Of a DNA stretch of 64,000 nucleotides, positions 1-10,458 are shown piece after piece (within the stretch, counting starts at the first letter, position 1; every line of letters starts with the position of its first letter). The stretch lies in NCBI GenBank assembly GCA_963747315.1, contig CAVVEQ010000013.1, positions 124,001-188,000 on the forward strand, given 5' to 3'. The notes beneath the pieces are model-generated. The model saw only the letters and a list, made by a program, of their open reading frames with translations, was not told the DNA's origin and made no database searches. Made by a program: the position numbers and the translations under genes. This DNA is from CAVVEQ01 sp963747315. Its GTDB lineage: Bacteria; Chloroflexota; Anaerolineae; Anaerolineales; Anaerolineaceae.

Positions 1-2
1 AA

Positions 3-1824
3 TCCTTTTACCGGAAATATGGTGGTGGGAGCGCGATGGGACTCTTCTACCTCCTGAAGGAGCTAAAACCGGGAACTGATCCCCTTTCAGCCGGGAACAT
101 CCTCACGGTTTTCGCAGGTGTGCCCACCGGCCTTGCGATTTCCGGTCAATCCCGTGTCAATGTCAATGCCCGCTCACCGCTCACCGGTGCGGTCGGGGAT
201 AGCCAGTCGGGAGGATTTTTCCCCGCGGCATTGAAATACGCCGGTTTCGACGGGATCGTTATCCGCGGGAAGGCAACAAAACCGGTTTACCTGTTGCTAA
301 ATGACGGCCAGGCGGAGTTGCGGGATGCAGGTCACCTGTGGGGCAAATGCACACTTGAATCAGAGCAGATCCTGAAAACGGAACTGGATGATCCCAAGCT
401 GGAGGTCATGCAGATCGGTCCGGCAGGGGAGAATCTGGTTCGTTTCGCAGCCATCATGAACATGCGCAACCGCGCCAACGGGCGTACAGGGATGGGTGCA
501 GTGATGGGCTCGAAATTACTGAAAGCCATTGTCGTTCAGGGCAACCAGAAACTTGAGGTCAACGACAAGCAGGAGATCGTTCGCCTGAACCGTGAAGGGG
601 CGAAATCGTTGAATGAGAATGTGGACGTGAAGGGTCTTAATATTAATGGAACCGGAGATGTGGTGCCATTCCAGAATTCAATCGGCAGCCTACCCACCCG
701 GAATTACCGGGAAACCCAATTTGAAGCATTCGAAGAGATCAGCGGGGAGAAAGTTACCTCCACCATCCTTGCGAACCGGGATACCTGTTTTGGCTGTGTC
801 GTTCGCTGCAAGCGGGTGGTGAAAACAGAATACGAGGGCAAGGAAGTGCTGCCAGCCTACGGAGGTGCAGAATATGAAACGCTTGCCACCTTTGGTTCTT
901 ATTGCGGCAACAAAGATCTTTCTGCCATCCAATATGCGAACCAGCTTTGCAATGCTTATGGGATGGACGCTATTTCCTGCGGTGCCACGATCGCCTTTGC
1001 CATGGACTGTTTTGAAAACGACCTGATCGGACTGCAAGACACCGGCGGTATGGAATTGAAATTTGGCAACGCGGAGGCCATGGTGGAGATGGTCAGCAGG
1101 ATCGCCCGGCGGGAAGGATTTGGGGACCTGCTTGCTGAGGGATCGGAACGCGTCGCGGCGAAGATCGGCGGTAAAGCCAAGGAGCTGCTCGCCACCTGCA
1201 AGGGGCAGGAGATCCCCGCGCACTCTCCGCAAGCCAAGCGATCTCTGGGGTTGATCTACGCGGTGAATCCATTCGGCGCCGATCATCAATCATCGGAGCA
1301 TGATCCCATGTACGAGGAAGGCGGCTCTGATTTATGCTTCGACCGTCTGGCGCTCATCGGTTTGAAAACCCCGCAAGCACCCGGCTCGATGGATGACGAG
1401 AAGGTAAGATTTGCCTATCTGACCGAGGTTTTCTATTCCGCATTGGATACTTACTGCCTATGCCAATTCGTTTGGGGTCCGGCATGGACGCTTTATGGAC
1501 CTGCGGAAATGGCAGCTATGATTAAAGCTGCCACCGGTTGGGATGTGAATATCGCCGAAATTCTGGCGGTCGGCGAAAGGCGGTTGAACATGCTTCGGGT
1601 GTTCAATATGCGGGAGGGTTTTATGCGCACCGAATGACCGGCTCCCACAGAAATTCTTTGGTCCTCTCGCTGGGAGCGGGCCGACCGCGGGAATGGCATT
1701 GGATGAGGCTCACCTGGAACACGAGAAGGATACTTACTACCAGCTCGCGGGTTGGGATGCAACCTCTGGAAATCCGACCCCGGCAAAGCTGAAAGAACTC
1801 GGCCTGGAGTGGCTGACCGTTTGA
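3..1824 (+). CDS. aor: aldehyde ferredoxin oxidoreductase (W/Mo), 5' partial, frameshifted
   Basis: Tungsten/molybdenum-pterin oxidoreductase that oxidises aldehydes to acids with ferredoxin. The frame is already open at base 3 and reads an AOR N-terminal GGGSA region, so the true start lies left of the window; the ATG at 36 is internal. Visible features are the CFGCVVRC iron-sulfur motif near 785-810 and DTYCLC near 1448. The main frame stops at 1637 (MRTE), but removing one extra T at about 1635 lets it continue as DRLPQKFF... and end with ELGLEWLTV at 1822-1824, the usual AOR C-terminus. The break is therefore probably a sequence error. The stop overlaps the start of the next gene, a MoaD/ThiS-like protein, which suggests translational coupling and a cofactor-related partner. 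Confidence 0.9.
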
Positions 1825-2057
1825 TCCGGATCAAAGTAACGCTTCATTCCTACCTCAAAGAATACCTCCCGCCGGAAGCGGATGGCCGGATTGAACTGGA
1901 CCTGGCCGAGGGAACTACCATCGATGCGCTTTCCCGACAGCTAGGACTGCCGGCGAATATCGCCGTAGCGGTGAATGATTCAATCGAGCGGGATCACAGC
2001 CGGGTGATCCTGAAAGGTGATCATGTGCGGTTTTTGAAGCCTGGGGCGGGGGGCTGA
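1821..2057 (+). CDS. MoaD/ThiS family sulfur-carrier protein
   Basis: Small ubiquitin-like sulfur carrier of 78 residues. The chosen TTG start (1821) overlaps the AOR stop in TTGA; a longer ATG frame from 1752 would lie inside AOR. The protein begins LIRIKVTLHSYLKEYL and ends KPGAGG, so it has the C-terminal Gly-Gly that E1-like enzymes (MoeB/ThiF) adenylate and thiolate. Members of this family often sit next to tungsten AOR genes, where a role in making the dithiolene of the pyranopterin is assumed. Whether this one serves MoCo/W-co or another sulfur pathway cannot be told from sequence alone. A MoeB/ThiF-like gene is present at the right edge of the window, but about 61 kb away. Confidence 0.8.
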   Translation: MIRIKVTLHSYLKEYLPPEADGRIELDLAEGTTIDALSRQLGLPANIAVAVNDSIERDHSRVILKGDHVRFLKPGAGG

Positions 2058-2098
2058 AAGGGCTGGTGAAGTTGCATTTGAAGAAAATTAGACCTGTC

Positions 2099-2127
2099 TT
2101 GCGGGAAAATTCACTTTCAAGTATAGT
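2099..2127 (+). promoter_or_regulatory. candidate sigma-70 promoter for the GT-C/NHL gene
   Basis: TTGCGG (2099-2104) and TATAGT (2122-2127) are separated by 17 bases, 46 bases before the start codon. The -35 is a partial match. Confidence 0.4.
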
Positions 2128-2172
2128 CACGGCTAAATCTCGATCAAAAAAAGTGAGAATTCAATAGAAATC

Positions 2173-5100
2173 ATGGAACCGGAAAAATCACCCACTTCCT
2201 GGTTGGACAAACCTGTTTTTAAACAATTCCCCAATTTTTCCATCGAAAAACTGCTGATCGTATTGATCCTGGCAGTAGCGGTTTTCACCCGGTTCTATGA
2301 TCTCGGTGCGCGGGTGATGGCGCACGATGAAGTCAATCACGTGGTTCCCTCGTTCGATCTGTACGAGGGGAGGGGATACCGGCACGATCCTGTGACGCAC
2401 GGTCCAATGCAAATGGAGCTGGTTGCGCTTTCTTATTTCCTATTGGGCGATAATGATTTCAGCTCGCGTGTTCCAGCAGCCCTGTTCAGCGTGGCTGTCA
2501 TAGCATTCATACTTTTCTATTTCCGGCGATACCTTGGCAGGGTCGGGGCACTCCTGGCTGGTTTTTTCTTTCTTATCTCCCCTTTTATGATGTTTTACGG
2601 GCGGTACACCCGCGATGAGGGCTTCGTTCAGCTTTTTGGGGTGCTGCTTCTTTTCGGGTTGTTGAAATTCCTGGAGGATGGCAGGCAGGCAATTCTTTAC
2701 CTGATCGTGGCTGTACTCTCTCTTTATTTCTGTACGATGGAAGCTGCCTACATCTTCGCAGCCCAGATCCTGATCTTCCTGGCGGCGCTGCTTATCTGGG
2801 AGATGCGGCGCGGTATTTTTATCGACATCCCCAAGCGGAATGCGTTTCTATTCGCAACTATTTTGACTCTTGGCTTTGCAGGTCTGTATGGACTGGCAGG
2901 TTTTTATCTTTCCCGTGAGACCGCTGGCGGGATAATTCTCACCGGGGGACTTTTCACGGTGCTTTTTGCCGGCGTGAATGTCTTCCAGTTGATCATGGTG
3001 GTGCTGTTTGCTGGCGCGATGGTTGGGCTGGTGTTTATGACGAAAACCCTGCTCCGCGGTATTAAACAGGAGTTATCCCTAGCCAACCGTCTTGCCTCGT
3101 TGCTGGTTTTGCTGATCAGTCTGATCCTTCCTCTGCTCTCAGCCTTCCCGATTTACGTAACAGGGTGGAATCCGTTGGATTACAACTCGAGCGGGATGGT
3201 GACCACTTCAATTTATCTTTTCCTCACCTCGATCCCGGCGATTTTCATGGGGTATTTCTGGGGGTTGCGCGGTTGGGTCAAACTGGCCGCGGTTTTCTTT
3301 GCCATTTTTGTTGTACTCTATACCACCTTTTTCACCAATGGTTCGGGGTTCTTTACTGGCATCGTAGGCTCCCTGGGCTATTGGCTTTCCCAGCACAGCG
3401 TCAACCGCGGTTCGCAACCCTGGTATTACTACAGTCTGATCACCATCCCCATCTATGAATTCCTTGCAGCGCTTGGGACGATCCTCGCACTTTTCTTTGC
3501 TGCCCGGTTTAAAAAATGGTGGATATTTGGAGGTTTTGACCCAGCCAGGCAGCCTGAGGAACCGAATTCTTCGGAACCGGGCGGCAGCCAGATTGCGTCC
3601 ACAACACAAGCCCCACAGGAACCTGAGAAGCTCGATCATAGAATTATCCGTGTACCGGTCATCATGATGTTTCTCTATTGGTCGGTTACCAGCTTGATCG
3701 CGTTCTCGATAGCCGGGGAGAAAATGCCCTGGCTGACGATATACATCGCCCAGCCCATGCTACTGGCGGCTGGTTGGGGATTGGGGTACCTTGTGGATTC
3801 AACCAGTTGGAGCAGGTTGTTCGAAAAACGGGGATTGACCGCAGCCATTCTGATGATCGTTTTTCTTTTTGCTTTGTTCGGTTTGGTGGGCAGCCTTTTC
3901 GGGATTGCGCCTCCATTCCAGGGCAGCACAGTGGAGCAGCTCCAGGCGACCAGCACCTTCATCTTTGCGATTTTTGCCTGTGGAGCTTCGCTCTATGGAA
4001 TCATTTATTGCATGCGCGGCTGGGGGGTGAGCCTGGCGCTGCGCTGGTTCGCCGCGCTATTCTTCGCCCTGCTAGCGCTCCTCACCGTAAGGGCGGCGGT
4101 ACGTGCCTCCTTCATTGAGTATGACAATCCCACCGAATACCTGGTCTACGCTCACGCTGCGCGGGGACCCAAGGATATCCTGGAACAGGTGGAAGAAATT
4201 TCACAACGGCTGACGAGCGGGCGGGAAATCGAAGTTGCCTACGATAACGACGGGCTATACCCATACTGGTGGTATTTCCGTAATTACCCGAACCATCACT
4301 GGTTCAGCGAACCTACCCGCGAACTCTCGAACTATCCGCTCATCATTGCCAGTTCGCGTAATTGGGGCAAACTGGAGTCGATCCTGCGGGAAAATTATGT
4401 GTCCTATGAGTATCAGCGCCTATGGTGGCCAAATATGGATTACATGGGACTGACCTGGGAACGCATCCGCAATGTGTTGGTCGATCCACAATGGCGTAAG
4501 GCGGTTTGGGAGATCTGGCTGAACCGGGATTACTCCCTTTACGGCGAGCTGAAAGGTACGAACGAATTCAACCTGGCGACGTGGTCACCTAGTGAAAAGT
4601 TGCGGTTCTATATCCGTAAGGACATCGTATCGAAGATCTGGAATTACGGTGTTCTGCCATCTATACAGGAAACCGTGCAAGAGGATCCTTATGCAGCCGC
4701 GATGACAACACTCGTCCCGGAGAAAGTGATCGGAACACCGGGAGAAACAGGCGGCTTGTTCAACGCCCCGCGCTCGCTGGCGATTGCACCGGATGGCAGT
4801 TTATATGTTGCTGATTCGCGCAATCACAAGATCCAGCATTTCAGTCCGGAAGGCGAGTTGATCCATTCCTGGGGATCGTTCAGCAACACGAATTCTGAAA
4901 GCGCTGCACCGGGAACCTTCAACGAACCCTGGGGTGTGGCGGTCGGTCCGGATGGCTCCGTTTATGTGGCGGATACATGGAACAACCGCATCCAAAAGTT
5001 CACTTCGAAAGGAGATTTCATAACCACCTGGGGCCATTCAGGCCTGGCGGAGGATATGAATTCATTCTACGGCCCGCGCGGGATCGCGGTCGATGCTGCC

Positions 5101-5603
5101 GGCCGGGTTTTTATTACCGACACCGGGAACAAGCGCGTAGTTGTTTTCACATCCGACGGGGAACCGATCACGCAATTCGGCAGCGTGGGGATCGATCCAG
5201 GTAACTTTGATGAACCGGTCGGGATCGCGGTGGGCAGGGATGGCAGGGTGTATGTTGCCGATACCTGGAACCAGCGTGTGCAGGTCTTCACCCCCGATGC
5301 ACCGGGACGTCATTCACCCCCAGCCAGCAAATCGATGTCAACGCCTGGTTCGGACAATCGGTGGAAAATAAACCATTCCTTGCTGTGGATGGCGATGGGC
5401 GTATCTACATCACCGACCCGGAGGGATACAGGGTGCTTTCGTTCAACCCGGATGGCAGCTTCCTGCGCGGGTGGGGAGCCTACAGTGCCAGCACCGACGG
5501 ATTCGGGTTACCGGCTGGCATCGCGGTTGCCGCCGATGGCGGAGTGTGGGTGAGCGACGCGGCGAATAACGTGCTGCTCAGGTTCAATCCACCGGGAGAA
5601 TAA
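2173..5603 (+). CDS. Agl23-like GT-C membrane glycosyltransferase with C-terminal NHL propeller, frameshifted
   Basis: Predicted polyprenyl-phosphate-sugar-dependent membrane glycosyltransferase (about 1143 residues after frame repair) resembling the TIGR03663 family found in Chloroflexi and archaea. The N-terminal two thirds carry many hydrophobic segments; the first outer loop has MAHDEVNH, the acidic pair typical of GT-C enzymes, and RYTRDEGF follows in a later loop. From about residue 855 come six NHL-type repeats (for example SLYVADSRNHKIQHF, SVYVADTWNNRIQKF, RIYITDPEGYRVLSF), enough for a six-bladed beta-propeller, probably outside the cell. The frame breaks inside repeats 4-5: at about 5306-5310 one base seems to be missing (APG then SFTPSQQ), and the second frame runs to TAA 5601-5603. 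A strong terminator follows. Confidence 0.82.
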
Positions 5604-5623
5604 AACTCGTTGAAGCAAATTAA

Positions 5624-5659
5624 AGGAGCCTGCCCGTTCCAATGGCAGGCTCCTGTTTT
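5624..5659 (+). terminator. intrinsic terminator after the GT-C/NHL gene
   Basis: Perfect 11-bp stem AGGAGCCTGCC (5624-5634) / GGCAGGCTCCT (5644-5654) with a 9-base loop and GTTTT after it. It lies inside the longest open frame of the next gene and so argues for the later start of that gene (5705). Confidence 0.85.
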
Positions 5660-5704
5660 GAATCCGCAAATCCACACGGAACGAAGCGTGTAAAATTAAC
5701 TCAG

Positions 5705-6688
5705 ATGGATGACCCTCAACTCCGCCCGCTTGACCACAGCCGCGACCTGATGCCGGTGGCAAACCTGATCGAGGAGTGCTTCCGGGATACCATTGACCCG
5801 GATGGCTTGGAATATCTTTCCTATCTGCGGGATGTTGCCAGGCAGGAACAAGCCGCACCGGGTTGGGCACTCTATAACGCCCAGATCCGCTCCCGGTTTG
5901 ATGGTTACGTTTGGGAGGAGGAAGGCAGGATCGTGGGGAATGTTACCCTCCTGCCCACGCGGAAACAAGGAAAACGCATCTTTCTTATCGCCAACGTGGC
6001 TGTGAAGCCTGAATTCCGCAGCCGGGGAATCGGCAGAAAATTGACAGCTCGAGCCATGGCTGGAGTCCGGGAACGCAAGGGCAGCACTGCCTGGCTGCAG
6101 GTGCGGGAGGATAATCCGCTTGCACACGGGCTATACCTGTCGATGGGTTTCACCGAGCGAGCCTGCCGGACGACCTGGGTCGTGGAAAATCGATCCCGGG
6201 AAACCGGATTGATCCAAAATGGTTACAGTGAACATTCCCGCAGAGATAATGAGTGGCAGCTGCAGCGGGCGTGGCTGGAAAGACTCTATCCGGGCGAAGT
6301 GAACTGGAATCTGCCTTTCCGGGAGGAGCTGTTCCTGCCGGGGTTTCTGCGGGGAATTTCGAGGGCATTGAACGGTGAATGGGTGAACCATTGGGTGGTC
6401 AAGGAACGTTCGACCATCCTGGGTTTCATCACCTGGCAATCAACCCGTCATCACTATGACCTGCTCTGGCCGGCGATTGACTGGGAGAGCAGCGATGATA
6501 CTCTGGATATACTCCTTGGCCTCCCCTGGCGGGCTAGCGGTACGCGCAAACCTGTCGCGGTGAATTACCCGGCGGGAAAATCCGACCTGACGTTTCTTAA
6601 GAACGGATTTACCCGCCAGGCGACGCTTGTCTGGATGGAAGCCGGGAGCCTGGAACCGGGCGAGGGTGAGAGCAGCCTCTTTGTATAA
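5705..6688 (+). CDS. GNAT family N-acetyltransferase
   Basis: A 327-residue protein with an N-terminal GNAT acyl-CoA-binding fold: NVAVKPEFRSRGIGRKL near residues 98-114 is the R/Q-x-x-G-x-G/A pantetheine loop, followed by LQVREDNPLAHGLYLSMGF, the usual last part of the fold. The C-terminal 150 residues are less clear and may be a second, degenerate GNAT-like domain. The ATG at 5705 (MDDPQLRPL) is preferred over the one at 5642, which falls in the terminator of the previous gene. The substrate cannot be predicted. It stands alone between a terminator and clpC. Confidence 0.75.
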   Translation: MDDPQLRPLDHSRDLMPVANLIEECFRDTIDPDGLEYLSYLRDVARQEQAAPGWALYNAQIRSRFDGYVWEEEGRIVGNVTLLPTRKQGKRIFLIANVAVKPEFRSRGIGRKLTARAMAGVRERKGSTAWLQVREDNPLAHGLYLSMGFTERACRTTWVVENRSRETGLIQNGYSEHSRRDNEWQLQRAWLERLYPGEVNWNLPFREELFLPGFLRGISRALNGEWVNHWVVKERSTILGFITWQSTRHHYDLLWPAIDWESSDDTLDILLGLPWRASGTRKPVAVNYPAGKSDLTFLKNGFTRQATLVWMEAGSLEPGEGESSLFV

Positions 6689-6782
6689 ACTCATATAATA
6701 TTCTTACACAAATCCGGTATAAATCCTGCTACCATATTTGCGAACACCATACAGGGTTTCCTGATAAGGATGGAAAAAGACC

Positions 6783-9293
6783 ATGATGCGATTTGACCGA
6801 TTCACAGAACGAGCCCAGGAAGCCGCTCAACGGGCTGCGGAGATCATCCAACGATACGGGCACAACCAGATCGATACCGAGCATATCCTCCTGGCGTTGA
6901 TCGAACAACCCCAGGGAGTTGTCACCCAGATCCTGGAAATATTAAAGGTGGATTCTGCCAACCTGATCGAAAGGCTGGATTACATCCTGCGCACCAGTCC
7001 CAAAGCCAGCATTTTCGGCGGCGGCGCGGGACAGATCTTCATCACCCCAAGAGTAAAGCGGATAATCGATGTGGCCAACGATGAGGCCAGCAAACTTAAG
7101 GACGAATACATTTCCACAGAGCACATTTTCCTGGCCGTCCTGACCGAGAAAAATACACCTGCTGCCAGGCTGCTGGAAACCTCCGGGATCACCCGCGAGA
7201 GAGTTTATGATGCCATTAACCAGCTTCGCGGCGGCCAGCGGGTTACCGATCCCCAGGCAGAGACGCGCTACCGCACCCTGGAAAAGTATTCACGCGATCT
7301 CACCCAGCAAGCCCGCGAAGGTAAGTTGGATCCAGTCATCGGGCGGGAAAACGAGATCCTGCGCGTCATGCAGATCCTCTCCCGGCGCACCAAGAACAAC
7401 CCGGTATTGATCGGTGAGGCAGGGGTGGGAAAGACGGCCATCGTCGAGGGTCTTGCGCAGAAGATCGCCTCCAACGATGTTCCAGAGATCCTTAGCGGCA
7501 AACGGGTGATTTCACTTGACCTGGGAGCGATGATCGCCGGGTCCAGATTCCGGGGTGAGTTCGAGGAACGACTAAAAGCTGCCATCGAAGAGGTGCAGCG
7601 CTCCAGGAATGAGATCATTTTATTCATTGATGAACTTCACACCGTAGTCGGGGCGGGGGCAGCCCAGGGTGCCATGGATGCATCCAACATGCTGAAACCA
7701 GCTCTCGCAAGGGGGGAACTGCAGTGTGTGGGCGCGACCACCCTGGATGAGTTCCAGAAATATATCGAAAAAGATTCCGCGCTGGAGCGGCGCTTTGCGC
7801 CTGTGTATGTCGATGAGCCCAGCGTGGACGATACCATTGAAATGCTGCGGGGTCTCCGGGACCGTTATGAAGCGCACCACAAGGTGCACTTCTCCGACGA
7901 CGCCATTGTGGCTGCCGCCCGGCTTTCCTCCCGCTATGTCACCGACCGTTACCTACCGGATAAGGCCATCGACCTTATGGACGAATCCGCTGCCAAGCTG
8001 CGCGTCGCGCTTTATTCGCTGCCGGGGGATCTGAAAGAAATGAAGGTGGAGATCGACCATCTGGCTGCCGAAGAGCAACAGGCGGGAGCCGAAAGAGATT
8101 ACGAACGCGCTGCCCTGAAAAAAGCGGAGAGGCTGCGGATCGAATCTGAGTTCAGTGCGAAACGCGACCTGTGGGAATCGGAGCATCAATTGGACGAGTG
8201 CGTGGATGTGGATGATATTGCCCAGGTCGTGGCGCAGTGGACCGGTATCCCGGTGAGCCAGATGATGGAATCCGATGCAGAGCGGCTGCTGCACATGGAA
8301 GAACGCCTGCATGAGCGAATCGTCGGGCAGGATGAAGCTATCCATGCCATCTCGGATGCCATCCGGCGGGCACGCTCGGGGTTGAAGGATCCCAACCGGC
8401 CGATCGGTTCCTTTATTTTTATTGGGCCATCGGGGGTTGGAAAGACCGAATTGGCTAAATCACTGGCTGAATTTCTCTTCGGAGATGAAGATGCCCTCGT
8501 ACGCATGGATATGAGTGAATACCGCGAACAGCACACCGCCTCCCGACTGTTTGGCGCGCCTCCGGGATATGTGGGCTACGAGGAGGGCGGTCAATTGACC
8601 GAGGCTGTGCGCAGGCGCCCCTATCGGGTGATCCTGTTCGACGAAATTGAAAAAGCGCACCCTGAGGTTTGGAATTCCCTTCTGCAGATCCTGGATGACG
8701 GCCGCCTGACCGACGGGCAGGGCAGGGTGGTGGATTTCCGCAATACCGTCCTGATCATGACCAGCAATTTAGGGACCGAGTTCGTCCGCAAGGGCGGTAC
8801 GCTTGGCTTCCTGAAATCCGGCGAAAGCGATGAGGACCGCGAGGCAGAATCGAAGATCCAGCAGGCGCTGAAGAGCACATTCCGGCCGGAATTCCTCAAC
8901 CGCATCGATGAGATCATCATGTTCTCGCCTCTCAGCCTGGAACAGATGTATTCGATCGTGGACCTCCAGATGAAAGAAGTGTGCAACCGGCTGGAAGAGC
9001 ACGGCCTGAGCGTGACCCTGACGGATGCCGCCCGCGAATGGCTGGCAAAGGAGGGATTCGATCCGATATTCGGCGCGCGCCCCCTCCGGCGGGCACTCCA
9101 GAAACATGTCGAAAGCCCGCTTTCGGTTTCACTGCTCTCAGGCCAGTTCAAGGAAGGCGACCAGGTGGTGGTAGACCTGGATGCTGAAAAGAAAGAAATC
9201 ATCTTCAATAAGAATGGGCACTTCGAACCCAAGAAAAAGAAACCCGAACCACGGAAAACAGAACACTTAATTCACACTTCATCCAAAAAATGA
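6783..9293 (+). CDS. clpC: ATP-dependent Clp protease ATP-binding subunit ClpC
   Basis: Hsp100 unfoldase of 836 residues that feeds proteins to ClpP. Order of parts: N-terminal double Clp-N domain (FDRFTERAQEAAQRA..., residues 1-145), first AAA+ domain with Walker A GEAGVGKT near 210 and FIDELHTVVGAG near 280, a UVR-type coiled middle region near 415-450 (RDYERAALKKAERLR), second AAA+ domain with GPSGVGKT near 548 and LFDEIEKAHPEVWN, and a C-terminal D2-small domain. Length and parts fit ClpC rather than ClpB, which has a much longer coiled M-domain. The last residues are basic (EPKKKKPEPRKT). Starts at 6783 and 6786 are both possible. No ctsR or mcsAB genes are next to it. Confidence 0.95.
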   Translation: MMRFDRFTERAQEAAQRAAEIIQRYGHNQIDTEHILLALIEQPQGVVTQILEILKVDSANLIERLDYILRTSPKASIFGGGAGQIFITPRVKRIIDVANDEASKLKDEYISTEHIFLAVLTEKNTPAARLLETSGITRERVYDAINQLRGGQRVTDPQAETRYRTLEKYSRDLTQQAREGKLDPVIGRENEILRVMQILSRRTKNNPVLIGEAGVGKTAIVEGLAQKIASNDVPEILSGKRVISLDLGAMIAGSRFRGEFEERLKAAIEEVQRSRNEIILFIDELHTVVGAGAAQGAMDASNMLKPALARGELQCVGATTLDEFQKYIEKDSALERRFAPVYVDEPSVDDTIEMLRGLRDRYEAHHKVHFSDDAIVAAARLSSRYVTDRYLPDKAIDLMDESAAKLRVALYSLPGDLKEMKVEIDHLAAEEQQAGAERDYERAALKKAERLRIESEFSAKRDLWESEHQLDECVDVDDIAQVVAQWTGIPVSQMMESDAERLLHMEERLHERIVGQDEAIHAISDAIRRARSGLKDPNRPIGSFIFIGPSGVGKTELAKSLAEFLFGDEDALVRMDMSEYREQHTASRLFGAPPGYVGYEEGGQLTEAVRRRPYRVILFDEIEKAHPEVWNSLLQILDDGRLTDGQGRVVDFRNTVLIMTSNLGTEFVRKGGTLGFLKSGESDEDREAESKIQQALKSTFRPEFLNRIDEIIMFSPLSLEQMYSIVDLQMKEVCNRLEEHGLSVTLTDAAREWLAKEGFDPIFGARPLRRALQKHVESPLSVSLLSGQFKEGDQVVVDLDAEKKEIIFNKNGHFEPKKKKPEPRKTEHLIHTSSKK

Positions 9294-9304
9294 TCAAAAA
9301 CCTT

Positions 9305-9332
9305 CCCCCTCTCCGACGAGGGGGATTTTTTT
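9305..9332 (+). terminator. intrinsic terminator after clpC
   Basis: CCCCCTC (9305-9311) pairs with GAGGGGG (9318-9324) around a 6-base loop, followed by ATTTTTTT. Confidence 0.88.
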
Positions 9333-9337
9333 GCTTT

Positions 9338-9346
9338 TGGTATACT
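9338..9346 (+). promoter_or_regulatory. extended -10 promoter element before gmd
   Basis: TGG-TATACT is an extended -10 element 36 bases upstream of the gmd start. No convincing -35 is present because the clpC terminator occupies that place. Confidence 0.4.
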
Positions 9347-9381
9347 AAGGGCAACCTTTAGGCAATGAGCAGGAGGATGAT

Positions 9382-10452
9382 TTGAAAAAAGCGCTTATCA
9401 CCGGCATCACCGGGCAGGATGGTTCCTACCTGGCCGAGCTGTTGCTTTCCAAGGGGTACGAGGTTCACGGACTGATCCGTCGTTCCAGCACCTTCAACAC
9501 CCGCAGGATCGACCATATTTACAGCGATCCCCATTTGGGCGGAGGAAAAGTTCACCTCTATCTGCATTATGGGGATATTTCCATCGGGGAGACCCTGCTG
9601 GATATCATATACAACGTGAAACCGGAAGAGGTATATCATCTGGCTGCCCAATCGCACGTTCGGGTAAGTTTTGAAATGCCGGAATACACCGGCGAGATCA
9701 CAGGGTTGGGCACTACCCGCATCCTGGAGGCGATCCGAAAGAGCGGGATCAGCACTCGTTTTTACCAGGCCTCTTCAAGTGAGATGTTCGGTGCGGCCAA
9801 ACCGCCTCAAAACGAGAACACTCCCTTTGAGCCGCGCAGCCCATACGCTGCCGCCAAAGTCTATGCTTACTGGTTGGCGAAAAATTACCGGGAGGGCTAT
9901 AACATCTTTGCCTCCAATGGCATCCTTTTCAACCATGAATCCCCACGCCGCGGGGAGACCTTTGTCACCCGCAAGATCACCCGCGCACTGGCGCAGATCA
10001 AAGCCGGTAAACAGAATGAACTTTTCCTCGGCAACCTGGATGCGAAACGGGATTGGGGTTACGCGGCAGAGTACGTGGAAGCCATGTGGAAAATGCTGCA
10101 GCTGGACAAGGCAGATGACTTCGTGGTGGGTACCGGTGAATCGCATTCCGTGCGGGAATTCTTGGATGAAGCCTTCGGGTACGCAGGCATGGATTGGCAG
10201 CAATACGTCAAGATCGATCCGCGTTATTTTCGCCCAACCGAAGTGGATTATTTACTGGCTGACCCCAGCCGCTCCCAAAAATTGCTCGATTGGAAACCGA
10301 AAGTGAAATTCCACGAACTGGTTCGCATCATGGTGGATGCCGATCTGGAACTGGCGGGGTTGAAAGCGATAGGCGAAGGGCGGAAAATTCTTGAGGAACG
10401 CTTCACCGGCTGGCACCGCTGGGACCGCCAGGTGATCAGCATGGAACGCTAA
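9382..10452 (+). CDS. gmd: GDP-mannose 4,6-dehydratase
   Basis: Short-chain dehydrogenase that turns GDP-mannose into GDP-4-keto-6-deoxymannose, precursor of GDP-fucose, rhamnose and related surface sugars. It has 356 residues. The N-terminal GITGQDGSYLAE is the NADP(H)-binding glycine motif of Gmd, RRSSTFNTRRIDH is the conserved GDP-mannose/NADP loop, and SPYAAAKVYAYW carries the catalytic Tyr-x-x-x-Lys. The start is TTG at 9382, with AGGAGG at 9371-9376. A phosphotyrosine phosphatase gene follows after 6 bases, a common pairing in polysaccharide loci, but no other capsule genes are near. Confidence 0.93.
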   Translation: MKKALITGITGQDGSYLAELLLSKGYEVHGLIRRSSTFNTRRIDHIYSDPHLGGGKVHLYLHYGDISIGETLLDIIYNVKPEEVYHLAAQSHVRVSFEMPEYTGEITGLGTTRILEAIRKSGISTRFYQASSSEMFGAAKPPQNENTPFEPRSPYAAAKVYAYWLAKNYREGYNIFASNGILFNHESPRRGETFVTRKITRALAQIKAGKQNELFLGNLDAKRDWGYAAEYVEAMWKMLQLDKADDFVVGTGESHSVREFLDEAFGYAGMDWQQYVKIDPRYFRPTEVDYLLADPSRSQKLLDWKPKVKFHELVRIMVDADLELAGLKAIGEGRKILEERFTGWHRWDRQVISMER

Positions 10453-10458
10453 ATATCC

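Noticed and set aside
5642..5704. Earlier ATG start for the acetyltransferase
   Set aside because: It falls in the terminator hairpin of the previous gene, and the family N-terminus begins near 5705.
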